This document shows positions 34,352-43,614 of a stretch of 64,000 bases of DNA, piece by piece. Numbering within the stretch: the stretch's first letter is position 1; the number at the start of each line of letters is the position of its first letter. Below the pieces are notes generated by a model, which was given only the letters and a program-made list of their open reading frames with translations, ran no database searches and was not told where the DNA came from. The stretch is from Rubrivivax sp. (GTDB taxonomy: Bacteria; Pseudomonadota; Gammaproteobacteria; Burkholderiales; Burkholderiaceae_C), in assembly GCA_016719535.1 (NCBI GenBank), contig JADJYX010000002.1, forward strand, positions 1-64,000, in the 5' to 3' direction. A program made the translations under genes and the position numbers.

Positions 34352-35161
34352 TCACTCCTTGAAATACACCACCTGGTGGCTGCTCGCCAGCAGGTGGCCG
34401 TCGTCGGACCACAGCTCGGCACTCTGGTCGAAGAAGCCGAGCGTAAACCGGCGCCCGGTGGCCACCGCCAGCAGCGGACGCGTGCCCTGCGCCGCCAGCG
34501 CCGCGGCGTCGGCGTGGAAATAGGTGGTGATGCTGACCGTGCCGGCCGGCGTGAAGCGCTGCCGCCGGCGAAAGACGCGCGGATAGAAGACATCGGCGAT
34601 GGCCGCCAGCGCCGGCGCATCCAGCGGCCGCGGGGGCTGGTCACGCACCCACAGCAGGGTGCGCGAATCGGGCAGTTCCTGCGCGTGGCGGTAGTCGGGC
34701 CAGCCGCCCTCGACGAAGCGGAATTCGTAGCGCCGCGGCCATTCCACCGGTGGCCGCTTGCTCTCGGCCGGCACCTGGTCGGCCGGCGGCACGGCCGGCA
34801 TCGCCAGTTCGGGCGCCGACCAGGTCGGGCGCCGGATCGCGAACACCGCGCTGCCGGTGGAGCACACCTCGCCGCCCTGGCGCAGCGTCAAGGTCCAGTG
34901 CTGCGTGGTGCGCGTGGTGCGCGCGGGCGCGGCCTCGATCTCGAAGCCGCCCTCGGCGATGGCGCCGGCATAGTTGACCGTCAGCGCCAGCGGCTCGCCC
35001 TGGCGCTGCGGGTGCAGCAGGCAGGCCTGCAACAGCTGCGCCGCGGTGATGCCACCGAAGGGCCCGACCATGTTGGCCCAGTCGGGGTGGGTGCGGCCGC
35101 CGAAGCGGCCTTCGCCCAGCGGCTCCAGGGCCAGGGCGGCGTCGAGGGGATGGATGCTCAT
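34352..35161 (-). CDS. TesB-like acyl-CoA thioesterase
   Basis: A 269-residue double-hotdog thioesterase. It shows the N-terminal hotdog (MVGPFGGITAAQLLQACLLHPQ, cited in part), a middle linker and the C-terminal second hotdog (TVSITTYFHADAAALA then LGFFDQSAELWSDDGHLLASS). Such enzymes hydrolyse acyl-CoAs to free acids and CoA in the cytosol. Chain-length preference cannot be read from sequence. Upstream neighbour on the same strand is creA-like at 35184, 22 bases away. Confidence 0.88.
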   Translation of the reverse strand: MSIHPLDAALALEPLGEGRFGGRTHPDWANMVGPFGGITAAQLLQACLLHPQRQGEPLALTVNYAGAIAEGGFEIEAAPARTTRTTQHWTLTLRQGGEVCSTGSAVFAIRRPTWSAPELAMPAVPPADQVPAESKRPPVEWPRRYEFRFVEGGWPDYRHAQELPDSRTLLWVRDQPPRPLDAPALAAIADVFYPRVFRRRQRFTPAGTVSITTYFHADAAALAAQGTRPLLAVATGRRFTLGFFDQSAELWSDDGHLLASSHQVVYFKE

Positions 35162-35183
35162 GCCGTGGATTCTGCCGCCGACC

Positions 35184-35669
35184 CTAACGCACCGGGATCG
35201 GCGTGCCGCGGTCCACCGGCACCGCGGTGACGCTGTTCTGCGGGCTGCCCTCGATGACGCGCTCGGAATAGGTCAGGTAGACCAGCGTGTGGCGCTCGCG
35301 ATCGACCATGCGCACGATGCGCAGCCGCTTGAACAGCAGCGACATGCGCTCGCTGAAGACCTCCTCCTGCCGCGGCAGCGGGCGCGCGATGGCGATCGGC
35401 CCGACCTGCCGGCAGGCGATCGAGGCCTCGGCGCGGTCCTCGGCCACGCCCAGGGCACCCTTGATGCCGCCGGTCTTCGCGCGCGACACGTAGCAGGTCA
35501 CGCCCTGCACCCGGGGGTCGTCATAGGCCTCGACGACGATCTTGTGGTCGGGGCCGATCAGCTTGAAGACGGTGTCGACCTCGCCGATGGTATCGCTGGC
35601 CAGCGCGGGGGCGGCCAGCGCAGCCAGCAGGGGAACGACGGTGATGCAGGCAATGCGTTGGGGTTTCAT
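35184..35669 (-). CDS. creA: CreA family protein
   Basis: A 161-residue exported CreA protein. A cleavable signal peptide ends near LAAPALAS. The conserved IGEVDTVFKLIGPDHKIVVEAYDDP and the paired cysteines in VQGVTCYVSRAKTGG and SIACRQVGPI follow. CreA is a small periplasmic protein of unknown function found near the creBCD locus in E. coli; no CreBCD is seen here. The start at 35669 is chosen because it gives a complete signal peptide; a longer frame upstream exists without support. Confidence 0.9.
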   Translation of the reverse strand: MKPQRIACITVVPLLAALAAPALASDTIGEVDTVFKLIGPDHKIVVEAYDDPRVQGVTCYVSRAKTGGIKGALGVAEDRAEASIACRQVGPIAIARPLPRQEEVFSERMSLLFKRLRIVRMVDRERHTLVYLTYSERVIEGSPQNSVTAVPVDRGTPIPVR

Positions 35670-35764
35670 CGAAGCCTCGCGGGCAGTGGGCCGGATCGAC
35701 GGCATTGTCGCGGTGCCGCCGCCACAATCGCCGCAGACTGACAACCTGCCCGAAAGCCCTGCAC

Positions 35765-36484
35765 ATGCACGACGCCGACTTCCGCTCGTCCGCCATCACC
35801 CGGCTGCGCACCGACCTGGCGCTGGCCCTGCGCGCCGCCGCCCACCATGGCCTGGCCGAAGGCGTGTGCAACCACTTCAGCGTCGAGTTGCCGGACGGCA
35901 GCGGCCGCTTCCTGCTCAACCCGCGCGGCCTGCTGTGGGCCGAGGTGCAGGCCGACGACATCGTGCTCGTCGACACCCACGGCAACGCACTGGCCGGCCG
36001 CCACCCGGTGGAGCCGACCGCGATGTACATCCACGCCGCCATCCACCGCCTGTGCGGGCAGGCGGTGGTGCTGCACACCCACATGCCGCATGCGACCGCG
36101 CTCACCTGCACCAGCGACCGCGCGCTGGACACCACGCTGTCGCAGAACGCGATGCGCTTCCATGGCCGCGTCGGCATCGATCCCGCCTACAACGGACTGG
36201 CGCTGGACGCCGCCGAAGGCGAGCGCATCGCGCGCGCGATGGGCCGCGCCGACATCGCCTTCCTGGGCAACCACGGCGTGGTGGTATGCGGCCCCACGGT
36301 GGCCTGGGCCTACGACGACCTGTACTACCTGGAGCGCGCCTGCATGGTGGAGGTGATGGCGCGCCAGACCGGCCGCCCGCTGGTGCCGGTGGACGCGGCG
36401 CTGTGCGCGCGCGTGGCCAGCCAGGTGCAGGGCGAGCGCATGCAGTCCGACCTCTTCTTCGAGGCGCTGCGGCGCCGCCTGTAG
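35765..36484 (+). CDS. class II aldolase/adducin family protein
   Basis: A 239-residue class II aldolase-like protein with zinc ligands in LHTHMPHAT and a later FLGNHGVVVCG histidine, and an N-terminal VCNHFSVELPD segment that corresponds to the phosphate-loop region. Members cleave or epimerise sugar phosphates or other hydroxy-acids; the substrate is unknown. The start at 35765 is preferred over 35705 because the family begins at ADFRSSAITRLR. It is followed by the ferredoxin gene after ~95 bases on the same strand. Confidence 0.88.
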   Translation: MHDADFRSSAITRLRTDLALALRAAAHHGLAEGVCNHFSVELPDGSGRFLLNPRGLLWAEVQADDIVLVDTHGNALAGRHPVEPTAMYIHAAIHRLCGQAVVLHTHMPHATALTCTSDRALDTTLSQNAMRFHGRVGIDPAYNGLALDAAEGERIARAMGRADIAFLGNHGVVVCGPTVAWAYDDLYYLERACMVEVMARQTGRPLVPVDAALCARVASQVQGERMQSDLFFEALRRRL

Positions 36485-36578
36485 GCGGGCGGTTTTCAGG
36501 GTTAACGGCGGTGCAGACAATGCCGGCGCGCGCCATGCTCGGCGCCTCAGCGCATGATCATCCGAGGGAGCCCTGTCG

Positions 36579-36899
36579 ATGCCCACCATCCGCTTCGTCG
36601 CTTTCGACGGCACGCCGCACGAGGTGACGGTGCCCGCCGGCACCACGCTGATGCAGGCCGCCACCGCCAACGGCGTGCCGGGCGTCGACGGCGACTGCGG
36701 CGGCCAGTGCGCCTGCGCCACCTGCCACTGCTACATCGACGCCCCCTGGTCGGCGCTGACCGGCGCACGCACGGCCAACGAGGAGCAGATGCTCGGCTTC
36801 AGCGCCGGGCTGCGCGCCACATCCCGCCTCGGTTGCCAGGTGATCGTCACCGACGCGCTCGACGGCATCGTCGTCAGCCTGCCCGAAGGCCAGCACTGA
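36579..36899 (+). CDS. [2Fe-2S] ferredoxin
   Basis: A 106-residue adrenodoxin-type ferredoxin. Cluster ligands are Cys40, Cys46, Cys49 and Cys86 (DCGGQCACATCHCY and SRLGCQVI), C-x5-C-x2-C-x36-C. It is 14 bases upstream of the P450 gene and is its likely electron donor. A ferredoxin reductase is not found in the window and must be supplied from elsewhere. The ATG follows GAGGGAG at a good distance. Confidence 0.93.
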   Translation: MPTIRFVAFDGTPHEVTVPAGTTLMQAATANGVPGVDGDCGGQCACATCHCYIDAPWSALTGARTANEEQMLGFSAGLRATSRLGCQVIVTDALDGIVVSLPEGQH

Positions 36900-36913
36900 A
36901 AGGACACCTGCGC

Positions 36914-38164
36914 ATGAATGCCGAACTGCTGGCCGAAGCCCGCGCCAAGGTCGCGGCGCTGCCGCTGCACGAGATCGACCCCGCCCGCGTCGGCCTGTTC
37001 GAGGACGGCGTCGAACTGGCCTATTTCGAACGCCTGCGCCGCGAGGACCCGGTGCACCACGCGGTGAGCCCCTGGGCCGGGCCTTACTGGTCGGTGACGC
37101 GCTACCAGGACATCATGCAGGTCGACACCAGCCCGGCGATCTTCTCGTCGAGCTGGACCTACGGCGGCATCACCCTCTTCGACCCGCCGCCGGGCGAGCA
37201 GCTGCCGATGTTCATCGCCATGGACCCGCCGCAGCACGACGAGCAGCGCAAGGCGGTGCAGCCCATCGTCGCGCCCGGCAACCTGGCGACGATGGAAGCG
37301 CTGATCCGCGAGCGCACGGTCGCCGTGCTCGACGGCCTGCCGCGCGGCGAGACCTTCGACTGGGTCGACCGCGTATCGATCGAGCTGACCACGCTGATGC
37401 TGGCCACGCTGTTCGACTTTCCGCTGGAAGACCGGCGGCTGCTGACCTGGTGGTCGGACGTGTCGACGATGAACAAGGTCGCCAACCCCGACGCGCTCGA
37501 TCCGCAGGAACGCATGGCCGAGCTGGGCCGGATGCTGGCCTATTTCACGCGGCTGTGGAACGAACGGGTCAATGCCCCGCCGCGCAACGACCTGGTGTCG
37601 ATGCTGGCCCATGGCCCGGCCACGCGCCACATGACGCCGCAGGAATATATGGGCAACCTGGTGCTGCTGATCGTCGGCGGCAACGACACCACGCGCAACA
37701 GCATGACCGGCGGCCTGCTGGCGCTGCACGAGCACCCGGGCGAATGGGCCAAGCTGCGCGCCAACCCGGCACTGGTCGACAGCCTGGTGCCCGAGATCAT
37801 CCGCTGGCAGACACCACTGGCCTACATGCGCCGCACCTGCGTGCAGGACACCGAGCTGGCCGGCAAGGCGATCAGGAAGGGCGAGAAGGTGGCCATGTGG
37901 TATGTCTCGGGCAACCGCGACGAGGCGGTGATCGAGCGCCCCGATCACTTCATCATCGACCGCGCGCGGCCGCGCCAGCACCTGTCGTTCGGCTTCGGCA
38001 TTCACCGCTGCGTGGGCAACCGGCTGGCCGAGCTGCAGCTGAAGATCCTGTGGCAGGAGATCCTGCAGCGCTTCCCGGTCATCGAGGTGGTGGGCCCGCC
38101 GGTGCGCGTGCGTTCGGCCTTCGTGCGCGGTTTCTCGAAGCTGCCGGTGCGCATCCCGTCGTGA
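36914..38164 (+). CDS. cytochrome P450, CYP153-like
   Basis: A 416-residue soluble bacterial P450. The I-helix has VGGNDTTRN (residues ~254-262), the K-helix ExxR is EIIRW and the haem loop is FGFGIHRCVGN with Cys366. The GGNDTTRNS and FGFGIHRCVGNRLAELQL features resemble CYP153 enzymes, which terminally hydroxylate alkanes and other hydrophobic chains; subfamily assignment is from memory of motifs, not a search. Its ferredoxin lies upstream and an epoxide-hydrolase-like gene overlaps its end (GTGA), so the three form a cassette. Confidence 0.92.
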   Translation: MNAELLAEARAKVAALPLHEIDPARVGLFEDGVELAYFERLRREDPVHHAVSPWAGPYWSVTRYQDIMQVDTSPAIFSSSWTYGGITLFDPPPGEQLPMFIAMDPPQHDEQRKAVQPIVAPGNLATMEALIRERTVAVLDGLPRGETFDWVDRVSIELTTLMLATLFDFPLEDRRLLTWWSDVSTMNKVANPDALDPQERMAELGRMLAYFTRLWNERVNAPPRNDLVSMLAHGPATRHMTPQEYMGNLVLLIVGGNDTTRNSMTGGLLALHEHPGEWAKLRANPALVDSLVPEIIRWQTPLAYMRRTCVQDTELAGKAIRKGEKVAMWYVSGNRDEAVIERPDHFIIDRARPRQHLSFGFGIHRCVGNRLAELQLKILWQEILQRFPVIEVVGPPVRVRSAFVRGFSKLPVRIPS

Positions 38165-39114
38165 GCGCGACCACGCAGACGCTGCAGGTCAACGGCCTGC
38201 GCATGCAGGTGACGACCGCCGGCAGCGGGCCGCTGGTGCTGCTGTGCCACGGATTCCCGGAGCTGTCGCATTCGTGGCGGCACCAGGTGGCGGCGCTGGC
38301 CGCCGCCGGCTGCTCGGTGGCCGCGCCCGACATGCGCGGCTACGGCGGCACCGAGGCGCCGGCCGAGATCGAGCAGTACACGCTGCTGCACCTGGTGGGC
38401 GACATGGTCGACCTGGTGCGCGTGCTCGGCCAGACGCAGGCGGTGGTGGTCGGCCACGACTGGGGCGCCGCCGTGGCCTGGCACTGCGCGCTGCTGCGGC
38501 CGGACCTGTTCCGCGCCGTGGCCGGCCTGAGCGTGCCCTATGCGCCGCCAGGCAAGGTGGACCTGATCACAGCGCTGGAAAACGCCGGCATCCACGACTT
38601 CTACATGCAGTATTTCCAGGCCCCCGGCGTGGCCGAGGCCGAGCTCGACGCCGACCCGGCGGCCAGCATCCGCCGCATCCACTGGAGCGGCTCGGGCGAT
38701 GCGCCGGCGCGCAGCACCTTCGGCCGCCTGGGTGGCGGTGGCCTGCTGGCCAATACCAGCGAGCCCCCGCAGCTGCCGGGTTGGCTGAGCGCGGCCGACC
38801 TCGAGGTCTATGCCGCCGCCTTCCGCGCCAGCGGCTTCCGCGGTGGCCTCAACTGGTACCGCAACCTGCGCCGCAACACCGCCTTGCTGTCGCCCTGGCG
38901 CGGGCAGCCGATCCGCCAGCCCTCGCTGTTCATCGCCGGCACGCGCGACGACGTACTGAAATTCCCGGCCAGCCAGGCGCAGATCGACGCCTACCCGCGC
39001 ACGCTGCCGGGGCTGCGCGGCTGCCACCTGATCGACGGTGCCGGGCACTGGATCCAGCGCGAGCGCGCGGACGCGGTCAATGCGCTGCTGATCGAGTTCC
39101 TGCGCGGCCTGTGA
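38161..39114 (+). CDS. alpha/beta hydrolase, epoxide hydrolase-like
   Basis: A 317-residue alpha/beta hydrolase with a GTG start overlapping the P450 stop. Features are the oxyanion HGFPE, the nucleophile Asp100 in VVVGHDWGAAVAW (aspartate as in epoxide hydrolases), and the C-terminal His in GAGHWIQRE. In the cap region YRN matches the tyrosine position of epoxide hydrolases. Epoxides or esters arising from P450 products are plausible substrates; this is inference from the neighbourhood. Confidence 0.88.
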   Translation: MSATTQTLQVNGLRMQVTTAGSGPLVLLCHGFPELSHSWRHQVAALAAAGCSVAAPDMRGYGGTEAPAEIEQYTLLHLVGDMVDLVRVLGQTQAVVVGHDWGAAVAWHCALLRPDLFRAVAGLSVPYAPPGKVDLITALENAGIHDFYMQYFQAPGVAEAELDADPAASIRRIHWSGSGDAPARSTFGRLGGGGLLANTSEPPQLPGWLSAADLEVYAAAFRASGFRGGLNWYRNLRRNTALLSPWRGQPIRQPSLFIAGTRDDVLKFPASQAQIDAYPRTLPGLRGCHLIDGAGHWIQRERADAVNALLIEFLRGL

Positions 39115-39150
39115 CCCGCCCTTGCTGACCCGCCCTTGCCGACGCGCGCT

Positions 39151-39168
39151 CCGTGACGCGCGTCACGG
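39151..39168. promoter_or_regulatory. 18-bp perfect palindrome, possible operator
   Basis: CCGTGACGCGCGTCACGG is a perfect dyad in the 157-base gap between the hydrolase stop and the diguanylate cyclase start. No T run follows, so an operator is as likely as a terminator. Confidence 0.5.
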
Positions 39169-39271
39169 GTCGGCGCGCACGCCGGCGCCGCAGCGCTTCA
39201 GTCGCTGTCGGGAATGGTCGAAAAACCTGCACGGCCGGGCTCGATCGAGCCGCCGCGAGGGATGAGCGTCG

Positions 39272-40291
39272 ATGAGGTATTCGCAGAACAAGGAAGAGAC
39301 CGTGGTGCTGGTGCGTCAGGTGCTGACCGCCCTGGGCCAGCACGATGCCGCCTTCAATCCGCTGAGCTTCGCGGTCTTCTACGAGCACGCGGCCGGCATC
39401 AACCCGCGGCTGTCGGCCGCGCTCGACGAGCAGATGCACAGCACGCCGCGGCTGGACGACGCCGCCGTGCAACGGCTGCACCAGGACTTTGTCGCCGACG
39501 TCGGCCTGGCCGAGGCCGAGCGCATCCAGGGCGACATGCAGCGCGTGATGACCGACATCGTGCAGAGCGCCAGGCGCACCGGCAAGCAGGCCGGTGACTT
39601 CGGCGAGCAGCTGCAGGGGTTGAGCGGCGTGCTCGTCGACGTCGAGGTGCAGCGGCTGTCGCCGCACCTGGATGCCGCACTGGCCAGCACGCAGGCGATG
39701 CGGCAGTCGGTGCAGGCGCTGCAGGACCAGGTGAGCGCCAGCCAGCGCGAGATCGAGGCGCTGCGCGCCGACCTGATGCGCACGCGCGAGGAGTCGCTGC
39801 TGTGCCCGCTGACGCGGGTCCTCAACCGCCGCGGCTTCGACGAGCGGCTGCACGCCATGCTGGCCCAGCCGCCGGCCAGGGGCACCCAGCATTGCCTGAT
39901 CATGCTGGACATCGACCACTTCAAGCGCGTCAACGACACCCACGGCCACCCGGTGGGCGACAAGGTGCTGGAAGGACTGGGCGCGGTGCTGCGCAGCGTG
40001 CCGCCGGAGCCCGGCATGGCCTGTGCGCGTTATGGCGGCGAGGAGTTTGCGATCCTGCTGCCGTCGACGACGCTGAACAAGGCGGTGCAACTGGCAGAAG
40101 CCGTGCGCACGCGCACGCGCGGCGTCCGTCTGCGCAACAAGTCCACCAATGCGGTCGAGCTGACCGTCACGGTGTCGGCCGGCGTCGCCGCCTGGCGACC
40201 GGGCGAGGACGCGCGTGCGCTGGTGTCCTGCGCCGACGCGGCGCTGTATCGCTCCAAGGCCAACGGCCGCGACCGCGTGATGGTGGCCTGA
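39272..40291 (+). CDS. diguanylate cyclase (GGDEF)
   Basis: A 339-residue protein. Residues 1-165 are a helical N-terminal domain of unknown type (no membrane segment, with a long coiled-coil-like LQDQVSASQREIEALRADLMR). Residues ~170-339 are a GGDEF domain with the variant GGEEF (ARYGGEEFAILLPS), which is active in many enzymes. An RxxD inhibitory site is not seen in front of it. It is expected to make c-di-GMP from two GTP. It is a third c-di-GMP gene in the window besides the tandem pair. Confidence 0.92.
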   Translation: MRYSQNKEETVVLVRQVLTALGQHDAAFNPLSFAVFYEHAAGINPRLSAALDEQMHSTPRLDDAAVQRLHQDFVADVGLAEAERIQGDMQRVMTDIVQSARRTGKQAGDFGEQLQGLSGVLVDVEVQRLSPHLDAALASTQAMRQSVQALQDQVSASQREIEALRADLMRTREESLLCPLTRVLNRRGFDERLHAMLAQPPARGTQHCLIMLDIDHFKRVNDTHGHPVGDKVLEGLGAVLRSVPPEPGMACARYGGEEFAILLPSTTLNKAVQLAEAVRTRTRGVRLRNKSTNAVELTVTVSAGVAAWRPGEDARALVSCADAALYRSKANGRDRVMVA

Positions 40292-40398
40292 ACCGGCCCG
40301 ACCGGGCCCTTGTCCAGGCCTTGACGAAGGCCCGCGGCGACAACTCATCCAGAGTCCCACGAAGCCCGTCGAGACGCCGGATCCGCCATGCTTGCGGC

Positions 40399-41898
40399 AT
40401 GACGGCGGTGGTCTGGTTCAAGCGCGATCTGAGGGTGTCGGACCATGCGCCGCTGGCCGCCGCCGCGGCCAGTGGCGAGCCGGTGGTCGGCCTGTTCGTG
40501 ATCGAGCCCGCCTGGCTGGCCAGCCCCGAATTCGACGTCCAGCACGCCGCCTTCACGCTGCAGGCGCTGGCCGCGTTGCGCCGCCAGCTGGCCGGCCGCG
40601 GCCTGCCGCTGCTGGTGAAGGTCGGGGGCGTGGTCGAGGTGCTGCAGGCGCTGCACCGAGAGATCGGCATCACCCGGCTCTTCAGCCACGAGGAGACCGG
40701 CCCCGGCTGGACCTGGGACCGTGACCGTGCGGCGGCCGCCTGGTGCCGCGCGCAGGGCCTGCCCTGGCAGGAATGGCCGCAGACCGGCGTGGTGCGCCGG
40801 CTGAAGGGCCGCAGCGGCTGGGCCGCGCGCTGGCAGCGGCGCATGGATGCCGCCATCGTGCCCACGCCGGCGGCCTGGCGTGCGGCGACGGTGGCGGTCG
40901 ACGACCTGCCGACCTTGCAAAGCCTGGGCCTGACCGTCGCCCCGCGGCCGCTGCCCGCGGCCGGCGAAGCCGCCGCGCAGGCGGTGCTGCACGACTTTCT
41001 GCATGAGCGCGGCGGCGACTACCGGCGCACGCTGTCGAGCCCGCTGACCGCCGAGCAGGGCTGTTCGCGGCTGAGCGCGCACCTGGCCTTCGGCACGATC
41101 TCGCTGCGCCAGGTGCACCAGGCCACCGAGGCGCGCATCGCCGCCGCCCGCGCCAGCGCCGACGCTGCCGAGCGCCGCTTTGCCTACGCACTGCGCGGCT
41201 TTGCCGGGCGGCTGCGCTGGCATTGCCACTTCATGCAGAAGCTCGAGGACGAGCCGGCGATCGAATTCCGCAATTTTTCGCGCGTCTGCGACGGGCTGCG
41301 CGAGCAGGACTTCGACCGCGAACGCTTCGAGGCCTGGTGCGCGGGCCGCACCGGCTTTGCGATGGTCGACGCCTGCATGCGCAGCCTGAAGGCCACCGGC
41401 TGGCTGAATTTCCGCATGCGGGCGATGCTGGTGTCGTTCGCGGCCTACCACCTGTGGCTGCACTGGCGCGAACCGGGGCTGTTCCTGGCGCGCCAGTTTC
41501 TCGATTTCGAGCCCGGCATCCACTGGAGCCAGATGCAGATGCAAAGCGGCACCACCGGCATCAATACGCTGCGCATCTATTCGCCCGCCAAGCAGGCGCG
41601 CGACCACGACCCGCAGGGCGACTTCGTGCGCCGCTGGGTGCCCGAATTCGGCACGCCGGCCTACCCGGCGCCGATCGTCGACGAGCGCAAGGCGCTGGCC
41701 GCCGCCAAGGAGCGGCTCTACGGCCTGCGCCGCGGCCCCGCCGCACGCGCCGAGGCCGATGCCATCCAGCAGCGCCATGGCTCGCGCCGCAGCGGCCTGC
41801 CACCGTCGGGCGCACCACGCCGCGCCCCGCGGCCGGCCGTGCCGGTGCAGACCGACCTGTTTGCCGACCTGTCCACCGGCCTGGACGGCGACGCATGA
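40399..41898 (+). CDS. DNA photolyase / cryptochrome, class I-like
   Basis: A 499-residue flavoprotein. The N-terminal antenna domain begins VVWFKRDLRVSDHAPLA and the C-terminal FAD domain (residues ~255-440) carries LRWHCHFMQKL, GFAMVDACMRSLKATGWLNFR and GIHWSQMQMQSG, all typical. It would repair pyrimidine dimers with blue light, or act as a photoreceptor. The residues that choose between them cannot be settled here. It is the first gene of a four-gene operon and overlaps the DUF2256 gene by ATGA. A second gene (PhrB-like) follows. Confidence 0.93.
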   Translation: MTAVVWFKRDLRVSDHAPLAAAAASGEPVVGLFVIEPAWLASPEFDVQHAAFTLQALAALRRQLAGRGLPLLVKVGGVVEVLQALHREIGITRLFSHEETGPGWTWDRDRAAAAWCRAQGLPWQEWPQTGVVRRLKGRSGWAARWQRRMDAAIVPTPAAWRAATVAVDDLPTLQSLGLTVAPRPLPAAGEAAAQAVLHDFLHERGGDYRRTLSSPLTAEQGCSRLSAHLAFGTISLRQVHQATEARIAAARASADAAERRFAYALRGFAGRLRWHCHFMQKLEDEPAIEFRNFSRVCDGLREQDFDRERFEAWCAGRTGFAMVDACMRSLKATGWLNFRMRAMLVSFAAYHLWLHWREPGLFLARQFLDFEPGIHWSQMQMQSGTTGINTLRIYSPAKQARDHDPQGDFVRRWVPEFGTPAYPAPIVDERKALAAAKERLYGLRRGPAARAEADAIQQRHGSRRSGLPPSGAPRRAPRPAVPVQTDLFADLSTGLDGDA

Positions 41899-42068
41899 CG
41901 AAGGCCAGCGGCTTCAAGGGCAACAAGCAGGCCCTGCCGAGCAAACCCTGCATGACCTGCGGCCGCCCGATGAGCTGGCGCCGCGCCTGGGCGAAGAACT
42001 GGGCGCAGGTGCGCCACTGCTCCGACGCCTGCCGCCGCGGCAAGGCACGTGGTGCGACCCATGGCTGA
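41895..42068 (+). CDS. DUF2256 mini-protein (zinc ribbon-like)
   Basis: A 57-residue protein with four cysteines, C19-x2-C22 and C42-x3-C46, in the DUF2256 family (KPCMTCGRPMSWRRAWAKNW). It probably binds zinc. DUF2256 genes are known to lie beside photolyase genes. It overlaps the upstream photolyase gene by ATGA and the downstream gene by eight bases, so it is translated in step with both. Its role is unknown; an accessory or assembly role is inferred from the context. Confidence 0.9.
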   Translation: MTKASGFKGNKQALPSKPCMTCGRPMSWRRAWAKNWAQVRHCSDACRRGKARGATHG

Positions 42069-43614
42069 TTGCCGTTCGCTGGTGATCGTGCTGGGCGACC
42101 AGCTCGACCTCGACGCCGCTGCCTTCGACGGCTTCGACCCCGTGCAGGACACGGTGTGGATGGCCGAAGTGGCCGAGGAATCGACGCACGTATGGTCGAG
42201 CCAGCCGCGCACCGTGCTCTTCCTGGCGGCGATGCGGCACTTTGCCGAGGCCTTGCGCGCCGCCGGCCGGCCGCTGCACTACCGTCGGCTGGACGATGCC
42301 GGCAACCGCGGCACGCTGGCCGCGGAACTGGCCGATGCCATCGCCCGCTTGCGGCCGCAACGGCTGGTGATGACGGCGCCCGGCGATTGGCGCGTGCTGC
42401 AGGCACTGCGCGGCGTGGCAGCCGCTGCCGGCCTGCCGCTGGACCTGCGCGACGACCGGCACTTCTACGCCACCGTGCGCGAATTTGCCGCCCACGCCAG
42501 GGGCCGCAAACAGCTGCGGCTGGAATACTGGTACCGCGAACTGCGCCGGCGGCACCAGGTGCTGATGGCCGACGACCAGCCGATCGGCGGCCAGTGGAAT
42601 TTCGACGCCGACAACCGCGAGGCCTTCGGTGCCGACGGCCCGCCCGCCGTGCCGCCGCGCTGCGGCTTCGCACCCGACGCCATCACGCAGGATGTCATCG
42701 CGCTGGTGCGCGAACGCTTCGCCGACCACCCCGGGCGGCTCGACGCCTTCGACTGGCCGGTGACGCGTGCGCAGGCGCTGCAGGCGATGGACCACTTCGT
42801 CGCCCACCGGCTGCCGCAGTTCGGCCGCTGGCAGGACGCGCTGTGGCCGGACGAGCCGTGGCTGTTCCATTCGCACCTGGCGGCGGCGCTCAACCTCAAG
42901 CTGCTGAACCCGCGCGAGGTGGTGCAGGCCGCCGTGGCCGCTTACCACGCCGGCCACGCGCCGCTGGCCGGCGTCGAGGGTTTCGTGCGCCAGATCCTGG
43001 GCTGGCGCGAATATGTGCGCGGCCTCTACTGGACGCGCATGCCGGACTATGCCGGGGTCAACGCACTCGACGCGCACGAAGACCTGCCCGCCTGGTACTG
43101 GACCGGCAGCACCGACATGGCCTGCCTGCGCGATGCGCTGCGCCAGACGCTGGACCTCGGCTATGCCCACCACATCCAGCGCCTGATGGTCACCGGCCTC
43201 TTTGCGCTGCTGCTGGGCGTGCGGCCGCAGCAGGTGCATGCCTGGTACCTGGCCGTCTATGTCGACGCCGTCGAGTGGGTGGAGCTGCCCAACACCCTGG
43301 GCATGAGCCAGTTTGCCGACGGCGGCCTGATGGCCAGCAAGCCCTATGTGGCCAGCGGCAAATACATCCAGCGCATGAGCGGCGGCAGCCTGTGCAAGGG
43401 CTGCCGCTACGACCCCGCCGAGCGCGCCGGTGCGCGCGCCTGTCCCTTCACCACCCTGTACTGGAGTTTTCTGATGCGGCATGAGGCCGTCCTTGCCAGG
43501 AACCCGCGCATGGTCATGCAGGTCAAGAATCTGGCGCGCCTGACCGATGCACACAAGGCCGCCATCACAGAACGTGCCGAGACCATCCGGCGCGGCGAGG
43601 TGGGGGCCGCATGA
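42061..43614 (+). CDS. iron-sulfur bacterial photolyase (PhrB-like, FeS-BCP)
   Basis: A 517-residue member of the prokaryotic (6-4) photolyase / FeS-BCP group. The N-terminal domain has LVIVLGDQLDLDAAAFDGFDP. The C-terminal half has the FAD domain and the four cluster cysteines Cys355, Cys445, Cys448 and Cys461 (TDMAC, SLCKGC, ARACPF), with spacings close to Agrobacterium PhrB. Expected to repair (6-4) photoproducts under blue light. The start at 42061 is inside the DUF2256 gene by eight bases; the upstream ATG at 42049 is less likely. It overlaps the next gene by ATGA. Confidence 0.94.
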   Translation: MADCRSLVIVLGDQLDLDAAAFDGFDPVQDTVWMAEVAEESTHVWSSQPRTVLFLAAMRHFAEALRAAGRPLHYRRLDDAGNRGTLAAELADAIARLRPQRLVMTAPGDWRVLQALRGVAAAAGLPLDLRDDRHFYATVREFAAHARGRKQLRLEYWYRELRRRHQVLMADDQPIGGQWNFDADNREAFGADGPPAVPPRCGFAPDAITQDVIALVRERFADHPGRLDAFDWPVTRAQALQAMDHFVAHRLPQFGRWQDALWPDEPWLFHSHLAAALNLKLLNPREVVQAAVAAYHAGHAPLAGVEGFVRQILGWREYVRGLYWTRMPDYAGVNALDAHEDLPAWYWTGSTDMACLRDALRQTLDLGYAHHIQRLMVTGLFALLLGVRPQQVHAWYLAVYVDAVEWVELPNTLGMSQFADGGLMASKPYVASGKYIQRMSGGSLCKGCRYDPAERAGARACPFTTLYWSFLMRHEAVLARNPRMVMQVKNLARLTDAHKAAITERAETIRRGEVGAA

